Source: Owenia fusiformis
Taxonomy: Eukaryota > Annelida > Polychaeta > Sabellida > Oweniidae
Direction: 5' to 3'
Assembly (NCBI GenBank): GCA_903813345.2
Contig: CAIIXF020000002.1
Span: 27,785,223 to 27,849,222 of the forward strand
Length of the DNA: 64,000 nucleotides
Shown here in pieces: positions 1 to 15,500 of the stretch. Position 1 is the first letter of the stretch, and every line of letters begins with the position of its first letter. The translations under genes and the position numbers were made by a program. Under the pieces are notes generated by a model, which saw nothing but the letters and a program-made list of their open reading frames with translations, was not told where the DNA came from and did not search any database.

Positions 1-456
1 GTATAGCTCAATGAATTGCATTGAATATTTTAACACGTAGCAAGAATGACCACCTGGTCATGCAACATCGACCTTGGGGAAGATGTATGCGGTTCCAAGT
101 ATTTCATAGCTTATGTTCATATGCATGTGTGTATTATACCTACTCTTATCAACTCTCAGATCTTACTTATAATGTTATTGGTGTTTATTAGAGTTCTATT
201 TTGTCTATTGTTTAAATTTTGATACGCATCCAATAATACTGTAATATATAATTATTATATTATCTCCAATCAATGGAGGGAAAATAAATCTAATAATAAT
301 AATAACCATATCTTTAGACCCAAAATAACAATCAAACCAGGCAAATTGCTGATACTGTGAAAAGGGCATACAGTAACATCAACGTATATCTGTCAAAGAG
401 CGGACGAATAAAGAACCTGATCATGGTGAACTAAAATAACACAAAAACATACATAC
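1..456. other. Intron 3' of L7, nothing recognised
   Basis: This is AT-rich sequence with a short poly-ATA run near 245-300. I found no exon, repeat pair or regulatory motif. The gene intron should continue past the window edge. Confidence 0.5.
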
Positions 457-567
457 GGCAGTTGTTCTCGTCATCCATGAAAGGACAATCTTTGAAGCTG
501 TCACACCTCTTATATAATGGTATGCATTTACTGCTGTTTGTACATGGATGTTCGTATGGCGTACAGC
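457..567 (-). CDS. LDLa domain L7 (first of pair)
   Basis: This 111-bp phase 1-1 exon (acceptor TTATAG, donor GTATGT) reads CTPYEHPCTNSSKCIPLY, then RCDSFKDCPFMDDENNC. It is a complete six-Cys LDLa and the most C-terminal exon in the window. From the quartet pattern a seven-Cys LDLa should follow below base 1. Confidence 0.9.
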
Positions 568-3500
568 CTATAATAAAAGCAAACGATCATTATGTAACTA
601 CTGGATCATTTAAACATGATATCTACATGTGTCCCACGAAAGAGAAAGGAAAATTAAAGAAAATATGCGCCTAATGGACAATATATTTAGTTATGGAATA
701 CACATTTACTGTCGATAATTGCAATATGTGGGATACTTCCCACGATAATATTAATGAGGGATTCCAAATTTTGAACACATTTTAGAAAACGTTTCACACG
801 TCCAAGATAGGTATCTTATGTCACGATTAGCCCGCTAGTTAAATTAATTATTTTTGAGAAGAGATGAGGTGTTAAAATTTAAATTAGGCGTAAACCTACC
901 CCCACTTCTTATCAGATAAATATCATCTACAGCGACTGCTATGGCTTGATATGAAACCATAGACTTGATGTTGATTCCGAAATAATCAATAGCATAATAA
1001 TAGCCTATCGAACGTAGATCTATGGTTTCAGTAAGCCATACATTCGTAGTCTCGGGACTGATTCGTACTGAAAAATTAGAGTTACTATGTTATAGTAGCA
1101 TAGACATTGACTATATCTAAATTTTTCCGAACAATGTAAATGGTATGTGGTGAAGTAAATGCTACGTGTCACTCTTGTACAAAATAAAATGACACTTTTC
1201 ACTTTATAATTAAGATGCATATCAACAATATAGATATAGATCCTTTCATTGGTATTTTAACTGTTTTAAACCAAATAATACGTGTTCACCAAACACTGTT
1301 AAATGCTTTTGAGTCTGGATTATTGTTGTTCACCTCGTCAATTTTTATGGACTTTTTGATTATAGAAACGCAAACATGTAACAATATTACACTACAGAAA
1401 TAGATAAATAAATCCTCAATGTTGTTGCACTAATAAGATCTAAGATTTTACCATATCTACTTAAAGTCGTCTGCCGCCTGCTATAGCTATTTAATCTGGT
1501 TCCAGCGAAAAATTCCCATACTTTCAACTGTCCAGAATACATATCAACATCGTATCTATCCATGATAACCATAATCTTCAACTGAACCACCCCATTTGAC
1601 GTAGTAGTTGTTGGGAGTGAAATGTTAAAAACACTGTTTGTAGTACTCTGTGAAAGGTCTGAACCATTGGTTTCAAAGTATGCATAATGTCCTGGAATAA
1701 ACAACATCAAAAAATGTATTTGAAACGTTTCATTTATTTGGGTTATTCACCTTTTAATGAATAGATCTTAATCAGGGGTACTACAGAGTAATCGGATTAG
1801 ACAGCCCACAGATAACTGGCATTATTCAAGGAATCAGGGTTCAATTTCTCTAAAATTAGTAAAGTTACTAATTAGCAACTTTACTAATTTTGTAAGTTTC
1901 AAAAAGTTGTTTAAAAGTTACGAAACCGCGAACTGTATTTCTCGAGTTTTAGAGACTTACAAAATTAGCAAGTTTATGTATAGTCAATAATTATATCAAC
2001 AATGATTTTTTTGAATACTTAATCCTTCTGTGTCATATAATATCTGTAAGAACGAATGTAAAGGGGTCTAGGATGACTTACGAAAGACTTACAAGACCTC
2101 TGGAGGTACTATAAGAGCTACGATATAAATCGCAGATGATGTCATTATTTAGTAACTTTTCGAAAAAAGTTACTTATCTTCGTCAAGTACCTATTTTCGA
2201 GAAATGCAAGTTGTTAGTAAGTCCTAGCAAAACAATAGACTCACTAATTCGTAACTTTACCAACTTTGGAGAAATAGACCCCTCTTTCATTAAGTTTAGG
2301 CCAAGATTTAATTTTTTTAGTATCCCTATGTCAAGAAAATATTCATTTCAGCCATGTCTCAACGGGTATTGCTTATATCAAAATGAATTCGTTATATTAT
2401 GTGAAAATTTCAGCTCAATTTCAATGAAAATATTCCCGTGTCATGTTGGTACATTTTTGATACACCCTGTAAATAAAGTTTAAAAACATTGAAAGCATCA
2501 AAACTACTCGAATGGAAACACCCGGACAGATGCCTGTATCAAATTGTTTAACATTAGTCTGCAAACGAGTAACGATCTGGAATGCTAGGTGTCGGTAGAT
2601 TATATTTTGAAAGAGGTGTCTAACACTACAGACGCAAAAAATCCTTATGCATATCACCAATGGTTTTTGAGACACAGATAATGTTCATAAAAATATGGAA
2701 GCAAGAGAAACAATAGCATATTTAGACCACTACTGCCTATGTGTATTACCCATGCATGTCCCTAATGTAGCATCAACAGCTGGCGCATTTGCAGATGAAC
2801 TTAGTTTTCTGTTTGTGATACTCCATGGAGATTTGTATCCATTCCCCATCATTAATGAATCTGAGCAGCTCTCCTCAGTCCGATTCTCAAATGAGCATTT
2901 GTAAATCATGCGCTCATTGTCAACACGCCCGCCTTTTCAAAAACATCAAGAAAAAGTACTATTTTGCATACTCCAGACATTCCTTTTACGGAAACTAAGC
3001 ATGCATACGCTATAGGTCATGGTATGACATTTCTAGAACCCCTAATTAAGGAGCTGGTAGCACACTATAGTGCAATTAGAATTGAGATTTGGATTTATAT
3101 TTACATACCTACATACCGGTATTTATTTTTTATTATGGGGACCAATATACTATCAGCGGATAGGCTGAATTATGCCTGTCATTAGCTGGTTTCAAAAAAT
3201 ACTAATTGATTTACATTTTTACAAGTTTAAGAAATTAATGTACTGCTTTTTTATTACACTTATATGTGCACTCATATCTTGTTGACTTATATTCTGCACT
3301 GTTTCGATGAATGGGTCACTTATTAGGGTTAGTATACAATTATGAGGTGTAGAGGCATAGATGATAAATCAGCTAAACTTTTTGTGTCTTTTGAAATCCA
3401 TTTGTATAGACGTGTCCCTACATCTTATCCAAATATGTTATTACATAATGACACATTATAGTATAATCGTTGGACGAGCAAAACGCTTGCCCCCCCATAG

Positions 3501-6500
3501 GGCATATGTGATGAATATGAAAAAATCGGGTCAACTGTATTTGAGTTATCAACCAGACGAACAGACGGGTGGAAGGACGAACGAAGGCGTTCCCTATATA
3601 TCACTGACCATCGTTCGATGGGATAATTAATAAGACAGTGGATGAGGAAAACGGTACTCACATGGTACTATAATTATGTCATCTAAAATAACGCCTTTGC
3701 CTGTTATTTCAAAGACCACTCTAAATGTTCCTGGGGTGATGGTACTGCTACTATAAGTTCGCCATCTGTAACTGGAAACTGGAATAAAGCGAATTTAAGA
3801 TGCATTTAAACATGCTTTCAAACAGTAAAAAATTTAAATACTTAATTTTAGATATCTTTGTCCATGTATTCAGAAAGTATAGTCATATTTACCAATCAGT
3901 CTCTTAAGTAATATGTGTGTAGAAGAAAGGATTTGAGTCAGTCAAACGACAATAAAAATAATATACTGAATATAATATAATATACTGACATAATATACTG
4001 AAAAGTTACAAAATGTCAAAATAAGTTCAATTACAATAGTATAAATTCCATCTATGTGGACGACTGCAATGCAATTGTTCATTTATTTATTTATTATTAA
4101 TCATCATTATTTTATTCCAATAATACAAGTTGAAAGAAGTAAACAATTGCAAAAGTCTAGTGACATTGATGGCAATTTTGAATGGCATCTATAAGAATGT
4201 TATTTAAATTTTATACATAGATGAGAAAAAAGTAAATGAAATACCACTTAACTACACTCGTATCTTTAATATGTAAGGTGCATTTCCTTGGTCAGAGGGA
4301 TTCCAGATGTATTATGTTAAAATTGATTATATATTCAATAGATCTTAACCACAAACAAACATTCGTTTTTCATTCTACTGAGGATTTAATATGTCCAAAA
4401 AGTAGGCAGTGGACATTCCAACAGGAAATGTAAAGTTATCTGGTTTGAATAATCATATGAACATTTCTGACTAGCAACTCGTTTAAAATTGTGTGCATGA
4501 AGGTGAGCTTGAAAGAGAAGCCCAGACCTGAGTCGGTTTAAGAAATTTCTAAGTAACAAGGCATGGTATTCTTTCGTTTTGACGTTGATAAGATAGAAGC
4601 GGTTTCCGGACAACTCGGACCCGGGATGGGATGGAGGGGGGGGGGGGGGGGGTCGGATGGAGGGGGAGATTAAAACAAAGGCTAAATAATCCCCCCCCTC
4701 CATCCCGTTTTTATTATTTTCGATTATTTTTTTATATAACGTATAGTAATGTGTTTTACAAAACCAACGATGACAATAGTTTATTGATAATAACTTCACT
4801 TCAAGTAATAAACTTCAAGTATTTATTACAGGTCGTGTAGACCCCTGTTGCTTTAGTTATAGCCAAAACATTGGCATTTGCACATTGGCGAGGCTGCGCC
4901 TTTTTAATAGATCTTTTACCTTAGAAGTCAATCGGTTCAAAAAAAATCGTAGAAGACCTAACATATTTCCCCGTGCACTGCGCCTATTCATTTAGCAATT
5001 CAATAGTAAACTTTCTGTTAAAAAATTAAATCTCCAAGATTTCTTGAATTTTCTACCAAAAATCAGCAAATCCCCCCTCCATCCAATTCGTCCGATCACC
5101 AGGTGTGGTTATTCCAAAGAGCCATTCCTTTGAGAATTGTTGATTTCTTAGTCAAAGCGCTTGTTTGGAGGCGAATCGTATAGTCCCTGTGATTTTTTGG
5201 GATTTTTTAAAATAAAAAATGAGAAAATATGTCCAAATGTAAAGCTAAAATGGAATAACAAGTATGAAAACCTACAATGGAAAAATGTATATATTATCAA
5301 AAATGGAAACTAAGTAATACCAAGAAGTGTAAGAAGTGTAAATATTGTGTAGAAGAGGAGGATACTTTTTTTACCAATTTTTTTAATTAATGTCACCAAG
5401 TAAAAAGTATTGGGATGATGTAGAAACAGTGTTAAAAAATATAAAAATATAACTTTCACTGATGTAAATGTACTTTTATTCTATAAGAACATTATGAGAA
5501 AATTATTGTGATAATTTGTGAATGTGATGTCCCTCTCTTTTAGACGACAATGTTTTCCATGTTATCATAATTGATGTTTTACTTTGTGTATCATACAAAA
5601 CATCTTGTACATACGTGTGATATTTGCGGTGATGTTGGTTTCCTGATGAGTTGTTAAATCCAGTCGTAAAATTCTTAAGACACCATAAGGAGAAGAACTC
5701 GACCATCTTAGAACAGAAACTTTCAAGCAGTATTCTGATTGTGTTGAAAGTACTGGTGTCAACAATCTATTTCTCTCTCCATTACCTTGATATATTTGCA
5801 TTACTCGCCCTGCAATACATACCATAAAATACATGTGAGTAAGTACAAAACAATTTTAGTCCTAGTATTGTTTAGGACATCATTCGATAATGAAGAAAGC
5901 AATAAATTATGTTTAAATAAAGAGTAAAAATAGTCAACAGAATATATTCTCCATCATTGTTCCCAAGAATGATCAAACATGCCGTCGGTTCTCTCTTGAT
6001 TTCTTGAAATGGATTTTTGTCCACTGTAATTTTCTTGACTGTTAAAGGCTCGATAATGAATGTGGCTTTTTGCACTCAGTTTAAGTGCATGCACGACGTT
6101 TATTTTATAAATTTGATTGGTTGATACATTATCAAATGAGCATATACATCACACTACTATACCTTGCATTAGGTGTTCATGAGTAACCCATTTGGCTTAT
6201 TAGTAATGATTATGTATTTGTTTTTATTTGTCTGTTCCTTATGAATGGTTTATCGGTTGAAAATTAGATGCTAGTAAGGCACTTTCAAAAATATATTAAA
6301 CAATTCAATTAGACAAACAAAGTATCTTATGCATTTCTAGGTGTTAGGTATAGTAGTGTGATACATGCGTGAAGTCTGATGAACACTTATGATGTAAAAA
6401 CGCGTAGCGGGAATTACTAGCTCTTAAATGAAATTCCGAAATTCGAATCATTTTACTATTTGCTAATCGTGGCTAAAGGAATAACAAGCTGCTCCAAGCA

Positions 6501-9500
6501 GATTATGTGCGAGTTTTCGACAAAACATTCAAGTATCTGAACAATTGCAATCCGTATGATGAGAAGGGTTTTTAAATCTAATTCTTGAAGTGCAAATCTT
6601 ATTCAAATAAGAATAATGTTAAATGATAAGCTATGATTTAATGATTATAGCCCATGCGATTCAAAAGAAAAGTTCACAAAATGTCAAAAATGAAGAAATA
6701 AAATAGAGATGTATATTGTCCACCTCATAGTATAGGTCATTTAGAAATGGAGAAAATTTGAAGTTGAACTTTTCAATGGTGAAAATAACTGGTGTTAATT
6801 GTAGTCGCTTATTGGGAAATTATTAGTTCTCCAATTCATACTAAAGGAAACAAGGTAAATAGCAGTCTATCCCCATTTAAACTCAATGCAAATGGGTTTT
6901 TACGCAGGCAAATTTCCTTTCATTTATCTGTAAGTAATAAAGACGGAAAAAGTGAAGGTAAACGGGATATCATAAAATCGATTATTCATATTATGCACAG
7001 AACAGGATCTTAAGAGGTTCTGGACAAATCATTTGATTCTGGACTTGACATATTTTTTTTCCAACGAAATCACATCCAAGGGTTGAATTTTTATTGGATA
7101 TTTAGAGAGCGAGTCCTGTTTTGATTTCAATAAAAAGGTTAAAATAGAACGCTATTTGAGAGTTAATCTTATACTTTCATTACATTGATAAATTAAGGCA
7201 AATTCTGAAAAATTTTAAAGTGCATTTTTTATGAAATATTATCCAAGTATTTAGATGAAACGGTCTTATTTAAATACAAATCATAACATGATGATATTTT
7301 TTCATAAAATATTTCTTCAAGAAATTCAATTGAAGGCTCAAGATAAAACGAGCTAATTTAGGTGAAAACCCTTACATGATGATGTGTTTTCATGACTTCT
7401 TTCATAAAATTCCATCAAGGGGTGAAAATAAAATGATCGAATTTAAGTGATTTAAGGATCACGAGGATAGGTTTTCTTGGATATTTTCTATGAAATCCCA
7501 TCCAGTGGTCAAGGTAAAATTTTTATTTGGTATATTTGGTCACGTGTTCGAACCCATAGAACCATATAGGAACGTCATTTTGAATGTTACGTGATAAATC
7601 CATATAAGGCTTTTAGAACAATGTGGGGAAAGATGAGGGGAAACCCCTGACACCTGTTCACGATTTTATCCGAACGTTCATCGGATCATTTCGGTTTTTA
7701 TGCACTTCATTATTTTACCGAAGTTTGCCGATTCGATTCGTCGTATTTCGGAATATTGGGGACAATTTTATACTCCATTGGGAGTATTTTTAATCTACTT
7801 CTTATTACGAAGATTCCCGAACCTTGTTCGGATTAATCCGGATTTTCTGACCTACTTCATCTACCGAGATTTAACGAGTTTACATTCGGCTCATTTCGGA
7901 ATCCTGGTGACAATTTTATACTCCATTGGAGTATTTTTGATCTACTTCTTATGACGAAGATTTCCGAACCTTGTTCGGATTAATCCGGATTTTCTGACCT
8001 ACTTCATCTACCGAGATTTAACGAGTTTACATTCGTCTCATTTCGGAATCCTGGTGACAATTTTATACTCCATTGGAGTATTTTTGATCTACTTTTTCTG
8101 GATTTTGCCCTACTTATTATATCTTTACAACAAGCAAATCAAAAAATTCGCCATGAACGGGTCTCGATCGACTAACCTAGAGCATGGAAGCTAGGCACGT
8201 TAGCCATGAGGCTAACGTGCAACCGATACGAAAGGATAAAAGTATTATATATTTATACCGAGCGTCAATTCAAAATGATCTTCACTTTTGACTGCACGTA
8301 AATACAACTCGTCAGTTGTATCCAGAATAGATGAACGCCTATGGTACTAGTGAATAACCAAGTCCCAGGCGAGTGGTTCGCACCCCACCGTGATATGTTA
8401 TTTTTGCTTTTTTAATACGACAGAAAGGAGCAAGGTCACTGTAGCGGTCCTGATATCGATACATTCTACACGCAATAAAACCAGATACCTGCGTGTGATT
8501 AAAACTACATGTTAGAGCGTCGATATCCTACAAATCCTATTTTTTCATAAAAATATTTTTTCATGAAATCCAATCGAAGGGTGAAGATAAAACGATCTTT
8601 TAGGTAAAACAGCTTTACATGATCTGGTGATGTGTTTTCATAACTTTTTTCATAAATAAGACCATTCTCGGTTTGGAGAACAAAGTTCGTCACTCTAATT
8701 GAGCGTTATCCCTGCTTCGGACAAATTTGATTTTTTTACATAATATAGATTTGAATGTCTTCTTTTGAATAGTCATAGTTTAATTTGGGTAATATTTCTA
8801 GATTTTTCATATAAAAATTACTAGTGAAACACCCAACGTCGCTTTTATGATTCGTACCACTTTTTTAACTTGGTGTATTGCATATTTCCGTGGGTTGATT
8901 TGAAAAAAAGACAAACAACGTATACATGAATATGTCATAAGCATATAGTGAGATAATTGTTAGATTAGGTTTGCTATAAGTGACTTTAAAACAAAAAAAA
9001 CAACAACATTAGTTCACGTGTTAAAGTCCCATTGACCACGACATCAAGGAAAATTGAGCTTTTTGTCATCAGACATCTTTATAGATGGAACTAGCTATGT
9101 ACTACATTTTTAAATACACTCACATTGTACATGTAGCTGTAATATCTAAGATGTTATTTTTATTGATGAAAAGATTCTTACATACTAAAGTTACATTAAA
9201 ATATCAATTGCAATAGCCACCTGTTTTTAACATCCCTTTGTCACTCATCCCTTAATTATCTCTGTGTATCTTAAACGTGTGTGTGTTCGATGTTGATAGC
9301 ACCCGAGTGCAACCTAAGGAGCACATACAATACATTTTGTGTATGCCCAGTCTGGCCGCCTTATATCTGCCTGCACCGAGAAATGGGCGCAGCTTTGACA
9401 ATTAACGAATGATATAACGATATCACGGATTTCACCGAATGTTATTCATCCCTAAATAGCTTTTTTATTTAGTCTTATGATCCGACTGATGTTTCAATTT

Positions 9501-12500
9501 TTTGCAGTGACTCTGAAATTGCTGCGCCAGATATGACATCACAGCGACTCATTTTCCTACATTTAAATCACTAAACTAAATCAATTGAAACATAATCATT
9601 AAAGAATGAGGACCTTGTATTTTACTTTGGACGAGGGTAGTGGCCATGTCTTGGCATGGCTAGTTGTGCATTAACGTTTGATACTGTTGTGCGGATAAAA
9701 ATAATGAATATATGTTAAAGTAGCACTAAACAGATACTTTTAAAGTTAAAAGAATATAGTTACATTTAAAGAATGGGCCCAACGAATAGATATTGAATAT
9801 AGGACTCGTTTGATGAAACGTTCGTTCTTTTAATTCTAATAAACCTAGAAATCAATCAACGATTAAGTAAATTGACAAGACTTCATGTTCAAGTTGGCTG
9901 AATTTCGTGTAACTTAACTCTGTTATGTTTCTAGATTTTACATATGGAGAACAGAATTCGAAATCATAATCACAATCGTATTTTAAGGCAAATAGGCCAT
10001 GAATATGCTTTTAGTTACACGGTGGATGATCAAATTAACACATTTTGGATGTTGAATTTCATTTCAAGTTCATTCGAATTCACGCATTATCGTGGGAAAG
10101 CCCATGGCATTATCCAATAAAATTGATATATATACTGTCTAGGCTGAGACTAACATATGATATTAATGTATTTAATATACAGGATATATCTGAGAAAGTT
10201 ATGCAATATATCTACACGAGAAATAGTAGGGACCGAGGGTTGATATATTACCTTTACCTGTCGAAAATCGAGTATAAACTATGAGGATTAGATACGCATT
10301 GAATGTAATGGAACCGTCATGTAATAATTAGAAATGATAATCACAATCAAATCATGAATATTTTATCTAGATTTAAAGTGCTTAAGATTTATTTTTAAAA
10401 CTCAACCGAACTATTAACATTTAAAAGCACCGAACGAATTTTATGGGGATTGCTGATGAGCGGGTGGGATGGGATGGGAGGGATAAAATGAAATACTAGA
10501 TAAAATATTGATACCTTTACGCATGTCAATCTCAAATTAGAATGCATATATCATTATCTCTTTTATTCTTCTGTATTGTAATACGATAGTCTGATTATTG
10601 TCAATATCCTATACATGAAATAATGTACAACGTGTATTCTACATTGAATAACAAACGAAATAAAACTCATCTTTGTACGAATTTATTTTTCATATGACAC
10701 AAAGTAACATAACATTGTTATATGTTGCATTTACGACTACTACAGCAAATCAGAAAATTCGTACAATATCAAACGTAAGAGTTGTTCACAAATACATTGG
10801 TATTTTGATATGAGTATCATGTAGTATTAAAATATTAAAATCATATGATCAGCAAGTTTATAAGCTTAATATTGTATTGTTTTTTATTTAAGTGTCGCAT
10901 GCTTAATTTCATACATATACATCTGTACAATCATCCAAAAAGCCTCGAGCCACCAATGGCTTATGAGACACTGCTAATCAAAATAAATCATATAATATTA
11001 TATAATAAGATGCATAATATGAGTCAGTTGCAGAAATAGGATTATGAATAAAGCAAAGTTCATGACCTCTATTACGAACATTGTTTGATGAACTCGATCA
11101 CTCAGTCAGTTGTTGAACATATGCAAATGTGGTCAGGTTATAAATATAAGTACAATTTAAGTCCATGATATTTTCACATATTGAACATAACACTCAGTTC
11201 ACAAAGAGATGTATACAAATCTAATCCACAAGTAGAAATGATTGTTTCATGCTGTTTATGCATTGTGTATAAACTGTAATCCAAAACATGAATAAAGTGG
11301 GCAAGAGGTGGTTGTATGATGGCCCATAAAATCACATTATGTAACACCGGCACCCTGGTTCAATATAGTGCAGTGGCCCATGTTTGATATACGTACATCA
11401 AAACTCATGTTTTTTCAAGGAAAGAAGCTAGATTAGTGATATATTGAAAAATCAAACTACTATACCCCAATACTGTAGCCCGTATTTCTTTAAAAGGAAT
11501 ACAGGCTACAGTGAAGTTGCAAATGGAGGACCTTTGTTTATTTCCATAGTTCTGGAGGAATACTAGATTTTACATTGTATAGATTCATCGAGCAGTTTGC
11601 AACGCACTATCACCAGAAATGTCCTATGGAAAAGGACAAAGAATACCCGCTCTATTTGCAACTTAACTGTACCCTGTATTCTTTTTAAATGTGTTCACGT
11701 GGTATGGTAGTGTGATACTCCCTCTGCCTATGCCTACATCGTTCAATCTTTTTTTCATAGTATAACGCCTTATTAATACAACAGTTATTGAGCTGTTAAG
11801 AAAACATACTAACAAACAAACCACCGAGTTTAGAGTAAGACATATACATGTATTGTTCTATTATCAAATCATATATTGTGTCCCAATTCTAAAACGTTAA
11901 CAGTTTATGGTGTACAATAAAACTATTACTATTAACCACTTTAATATATTTAGACATAAAATATCAAGTTACTCATCAGCCAACAAATCTCAAAATATCG
12001 AAAAATGAAAAATACGAGGTACTTGTTCACTCAAATCTAGGAGTCAATTGGTAATGTGTACCTATAGATAGTTCTCAAAGTAAATGAGCAAAAGCGTAAC
12101 ATTTGTATGTAGCATGCTTCATAAAACACTAAACTTAGCCCAAAAAGTAAGCGTGCATTTTGTTCCTGGCACTGATTGGTTAATAAGTGATGCAATTCGT
12201 TGAATGCACGATGCACTCAAAAGATTAGCAGCTGGGAAAGGCTATTGAACAAAAAGTACGCTTTCGTACTCAAAAAAGGATTACCCTTTTACAACTTTGA
12301 CAACTTTGAAGCATGAACTTCGGAAGATCTAACGAAATGTACTTACTGTTACCCTGTGGATCCCAGGGTTTTGATATGTTCTACAAAGTCATGCAAAGAC
12401 AGACCATATATGCACTAAAAATATCTGTGACACTTGTATGATATGTATTCCACTTTGAACCACCATCTATTTCAATATTGTGAAAATATATATTTCCCAA

Positions 12501-15500
12501 ATTATGAAATAAAAAAGGAGCTTGTATTCGCGAATGCCGCTAACGCCTGTCGGCTACCGGATAAACCTACTTTACTATTTTATGGGCAATTCATTAAAAT
12601 ATTAATGGAATATTGTCAGGTTCTTTTCATATTTAAATGAGTCGCCCATAGAATGGTAGGTTAATCCGGAAGCTGAAATCTTCCATTCCCAAATCATAGT
12701 CTTAGCTTGTATTCGCAAATGCAACTAACGCCTGTCGGCTACCGGATTAACCTATTATTTTACTGGAAACTCATGTCAATACGAATAGTACCTGCCACTA
12801 TTCCATTCATATTTAAATGACTTGGTCATATTATACTGGGTTAATCAGGTAGCCGGAAGGCGTTAGTTGCATTCGCGAATATAAGGTTAGCTTGTATTCA
12901 ATAATGCAAGAAACGCCTGTCGGCAACCGGATTAAACTACCTCTGGAGACATCGGGATTTTAAAGCGGCGTGCAAAGCGTAATCGGGTACACCCCAGTTC
13001 TCCGAAACCCAGTTGTCCGAAACCCATTACTCCGAAAAATAAAGTCATAATTAACCAGAGAAAGCGGGGGGCGTAGCTTACTTAAACTTACGTCAGTTTC
13101 ATGCCATGTATTTGGCCAAATTAATGACATGGACGCATTCTGTTATTCATAGATCTCTCTCTCACTTTGAATTGCATCCATTGCATGGCGTTACCAGAAT
13201 GGCAGGAACGGGAGATTTATTTTACATTGTGATTCTAAAAAAAAGGTTATTAAAACACAATATATATTACGGAACAGTTTATCTTATCTTCTTCAATCTC
13301 TTTTATATAGGCAAAATAAAATGAAACATTTTGAAACAGATAAAATAATTTATCGCATAGAACTTTAAGAATAAAACAGTATACAAATTACGTTGTCAAA
13401 ATATTTCGTCGCATTTAATTTCTTAGTCTCGGTCTCTTATCAAATCGTAAAAGAATAAAACATTCTATACTTAATCACTTGGGATTTATGTTTCGGCATT
13501 CGTTTCAGGCATTTGTTTTTTATGTTCTTCTCCTGAAATGTATTTGTTTGACAATAATCAGAGAAAGTGCGTATACGTATAAATATGCCACGCAAACAAA
13601 CGGATGTGACTTCAATTTCTTGTCTGTCTGAGGACGTATTGGGAACGAGGTAGAATTAAAGAATTCTTATGAACGAGTCATGCAAGATACTAGAACTAGT
13701 AAAGTAATGTAAATGGATAAGTTAATTTCTGATGGATCTGGATATAATATATTTCAAAACTTTGTAAACACTAGATAACTTCATTTAGGCAGATATAGTA
13801 TCTTGATATATTTGGCTATCATGCGTTTAAAATACGTTCCTAAAACTATGAAGACGTTAGGTGAGAAATATTGCTATTGTACGTTCGAAAAGTATTTGGT
13901 TGTATTTTGTAGTTCTCAAGTTACCCATGAACTTTCGTGGGCTAATTAACGTCTTGACTTAGCATATTTAGCCTAATTTTGCGATGATGTCAACGTGATT
14001 CAAATGTTATGCTGTCGTGATTCGCAGAGGTTGCGACAAGATTCGTTTTACAACAGATGTAACTATGAGAACATGAAAGCTCATAATCCTGATTATGCAA
14101 CCTTATACAATCGTTATCTTTGGGACAAGAGCCCAAAAACAAGGTACTCGTGAACGAGAGTTGAATTTGCTCCGTGAACGATAGGATACGCTGTTCCCCA
14201 CCAACAAAATACAGACATATGCTTCAGTGTCCTCAACGCAGATTGTAGAGAACAAGAGAAAAAATGAAATATACTTTGCCATAACAGAATACTGTTAAAG
14301 TATTGTTTATTAAGTTTATTAAGTTTCACAAATAACTTTTAAATGCCTTCTTTACCGTCAACGGACACTCAAATAAATACACAATACAATGCAATGCAAT
14401 GTAATACAACGCATTACAATACAAACTAAATTAGAGTATTTGTGCATAGCATTTTCCCCTTTTGTTTGAAGGATATTTTAAGAATAATTCCAGCGTTCGT
14501 ACACACCTGGAAATGTCAGGGTTTTGATTTAATTTTCCAAGTGCCTGAAATGTCAGAGAATTTTAAAATAAGGTCAAAAAGGGCCAAAGAGTCCGGGAAT
14601 TTTGAAACTGTAGACATGTCATGGAAATGTCAGGGAAATTTGTATCAGTGTTGAAAAAATGATGTTCCAGAAAAATAAATTTTAGGACTATGACAGGATC
14701 TCAATGAAATCCAAAATGTAACATTTAGTTGATTCCACACGGGGCGTGTACATTGTCTAACATATATCTAAAAGGTTTACACTGTCTTGATTAATGAACT
14801 TCTTAGATCTAGTCGCGCTTCAGAAGTGGAAATCCTTCATTTATCAGAGGTTAATGTTTCTAAAACTGTATTGAAATAAACGTACGTCTTGTTTTCAAAC
14901 CTACACCTTGCTCCTTTCTGTCGTATTAATAAAGCAAAAATAACATATCACGGTGGGATACGAACCACTCGCCTGGGATTTGGTTATTCACTAACACCAT
15001 AGGCGTTCACCTATTCTGGATACAACTGACGAGTTGTATCTAAGTGGAGTCAAAAGCGAAGATCATTCTAAATTGACGCTCGGTATAAATATATGATACT
15101 TTTATCATCTCACACAGGTGAACGTTAGCCTCATGGCTAGCGTGTTTAGCTTCCACTCTCTAGGTTAGTCGATCGAAACCCGTTCATGGCGAACTTTTTG
15201 ATTTGCTTGCTGTCAACTTATAATAAGTAGGGCAAAATCCAGAAAAAGTAGATCAAAAATACTCCAATGGAGTATAAAATTGTCACCAGGATTCCGAAAT
15301 GAGACGAATGTTAACTCGTTAAATCTCGGTAGATAAAGTAGGTCAGAAAATCCGGATTAATCCGAACTGATTCGGGAATCTTCGTCATAAGAAGTAGATC
15401 AAAAATCCAGAGAAGTAGATCAAAAATACTCCAATGGAGTATAAAATTGTCACCAGGATTCCGAAATGAGCCGAATGTAAACTCGTTAAATCTCGGTAGA

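Larger units (their letters stand above)
8437..14904. other. Interior of the 9.36-kb element, non-coding
   Basis: These 6.5 kb hold only short open frames with no recognised domain. Noted inside: an inverted-repeat cluster at 12,521-12,937, a 222-bp fold-back at 11,472-11,694, a 13-base direct repeat around TCCGAAACCCAGTT near 13,000-13,040, and a GGAAATGTCAGGG motif repeated at about 14,510-14,640. No DDE, integrase, polymerase or replication motif was seen. Confidence 0.5.

Noticed and set aside
2695-2904. 69-codon plus-strand open frame
   Set aside because: It is the antisense shadow of MAM9 exon 1.
4386-4799. Open frames with poly-Pro or poly-Gly stretches on both strands
   Set aside because: They are caused by the long G run at about 4,635 and are not protein-like otherwise.
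7700-7954. Open frame of 84 codons, found again at 15,385-15,660 on the other strand
   Set aside because: It is the roughly 140-bp subrepeat of the inverted arms. Identity between the frames is explained by the arm duplication, and no domain is visible.
8341-8389. Possible intact tRNA gene
   Set aside because: Only A- and B-box-like segments are visible. An acceptor stem and anticodon arm cannot be drawn, so it is kept as a tRNA-like repeat module.
14442-14654. 70-codon plus-strand open frame with repeated WKCQG
   Set aside because: It reflects a repeated GGAAATGTCAGGG motif, a simple intronic repeat, not a gene.
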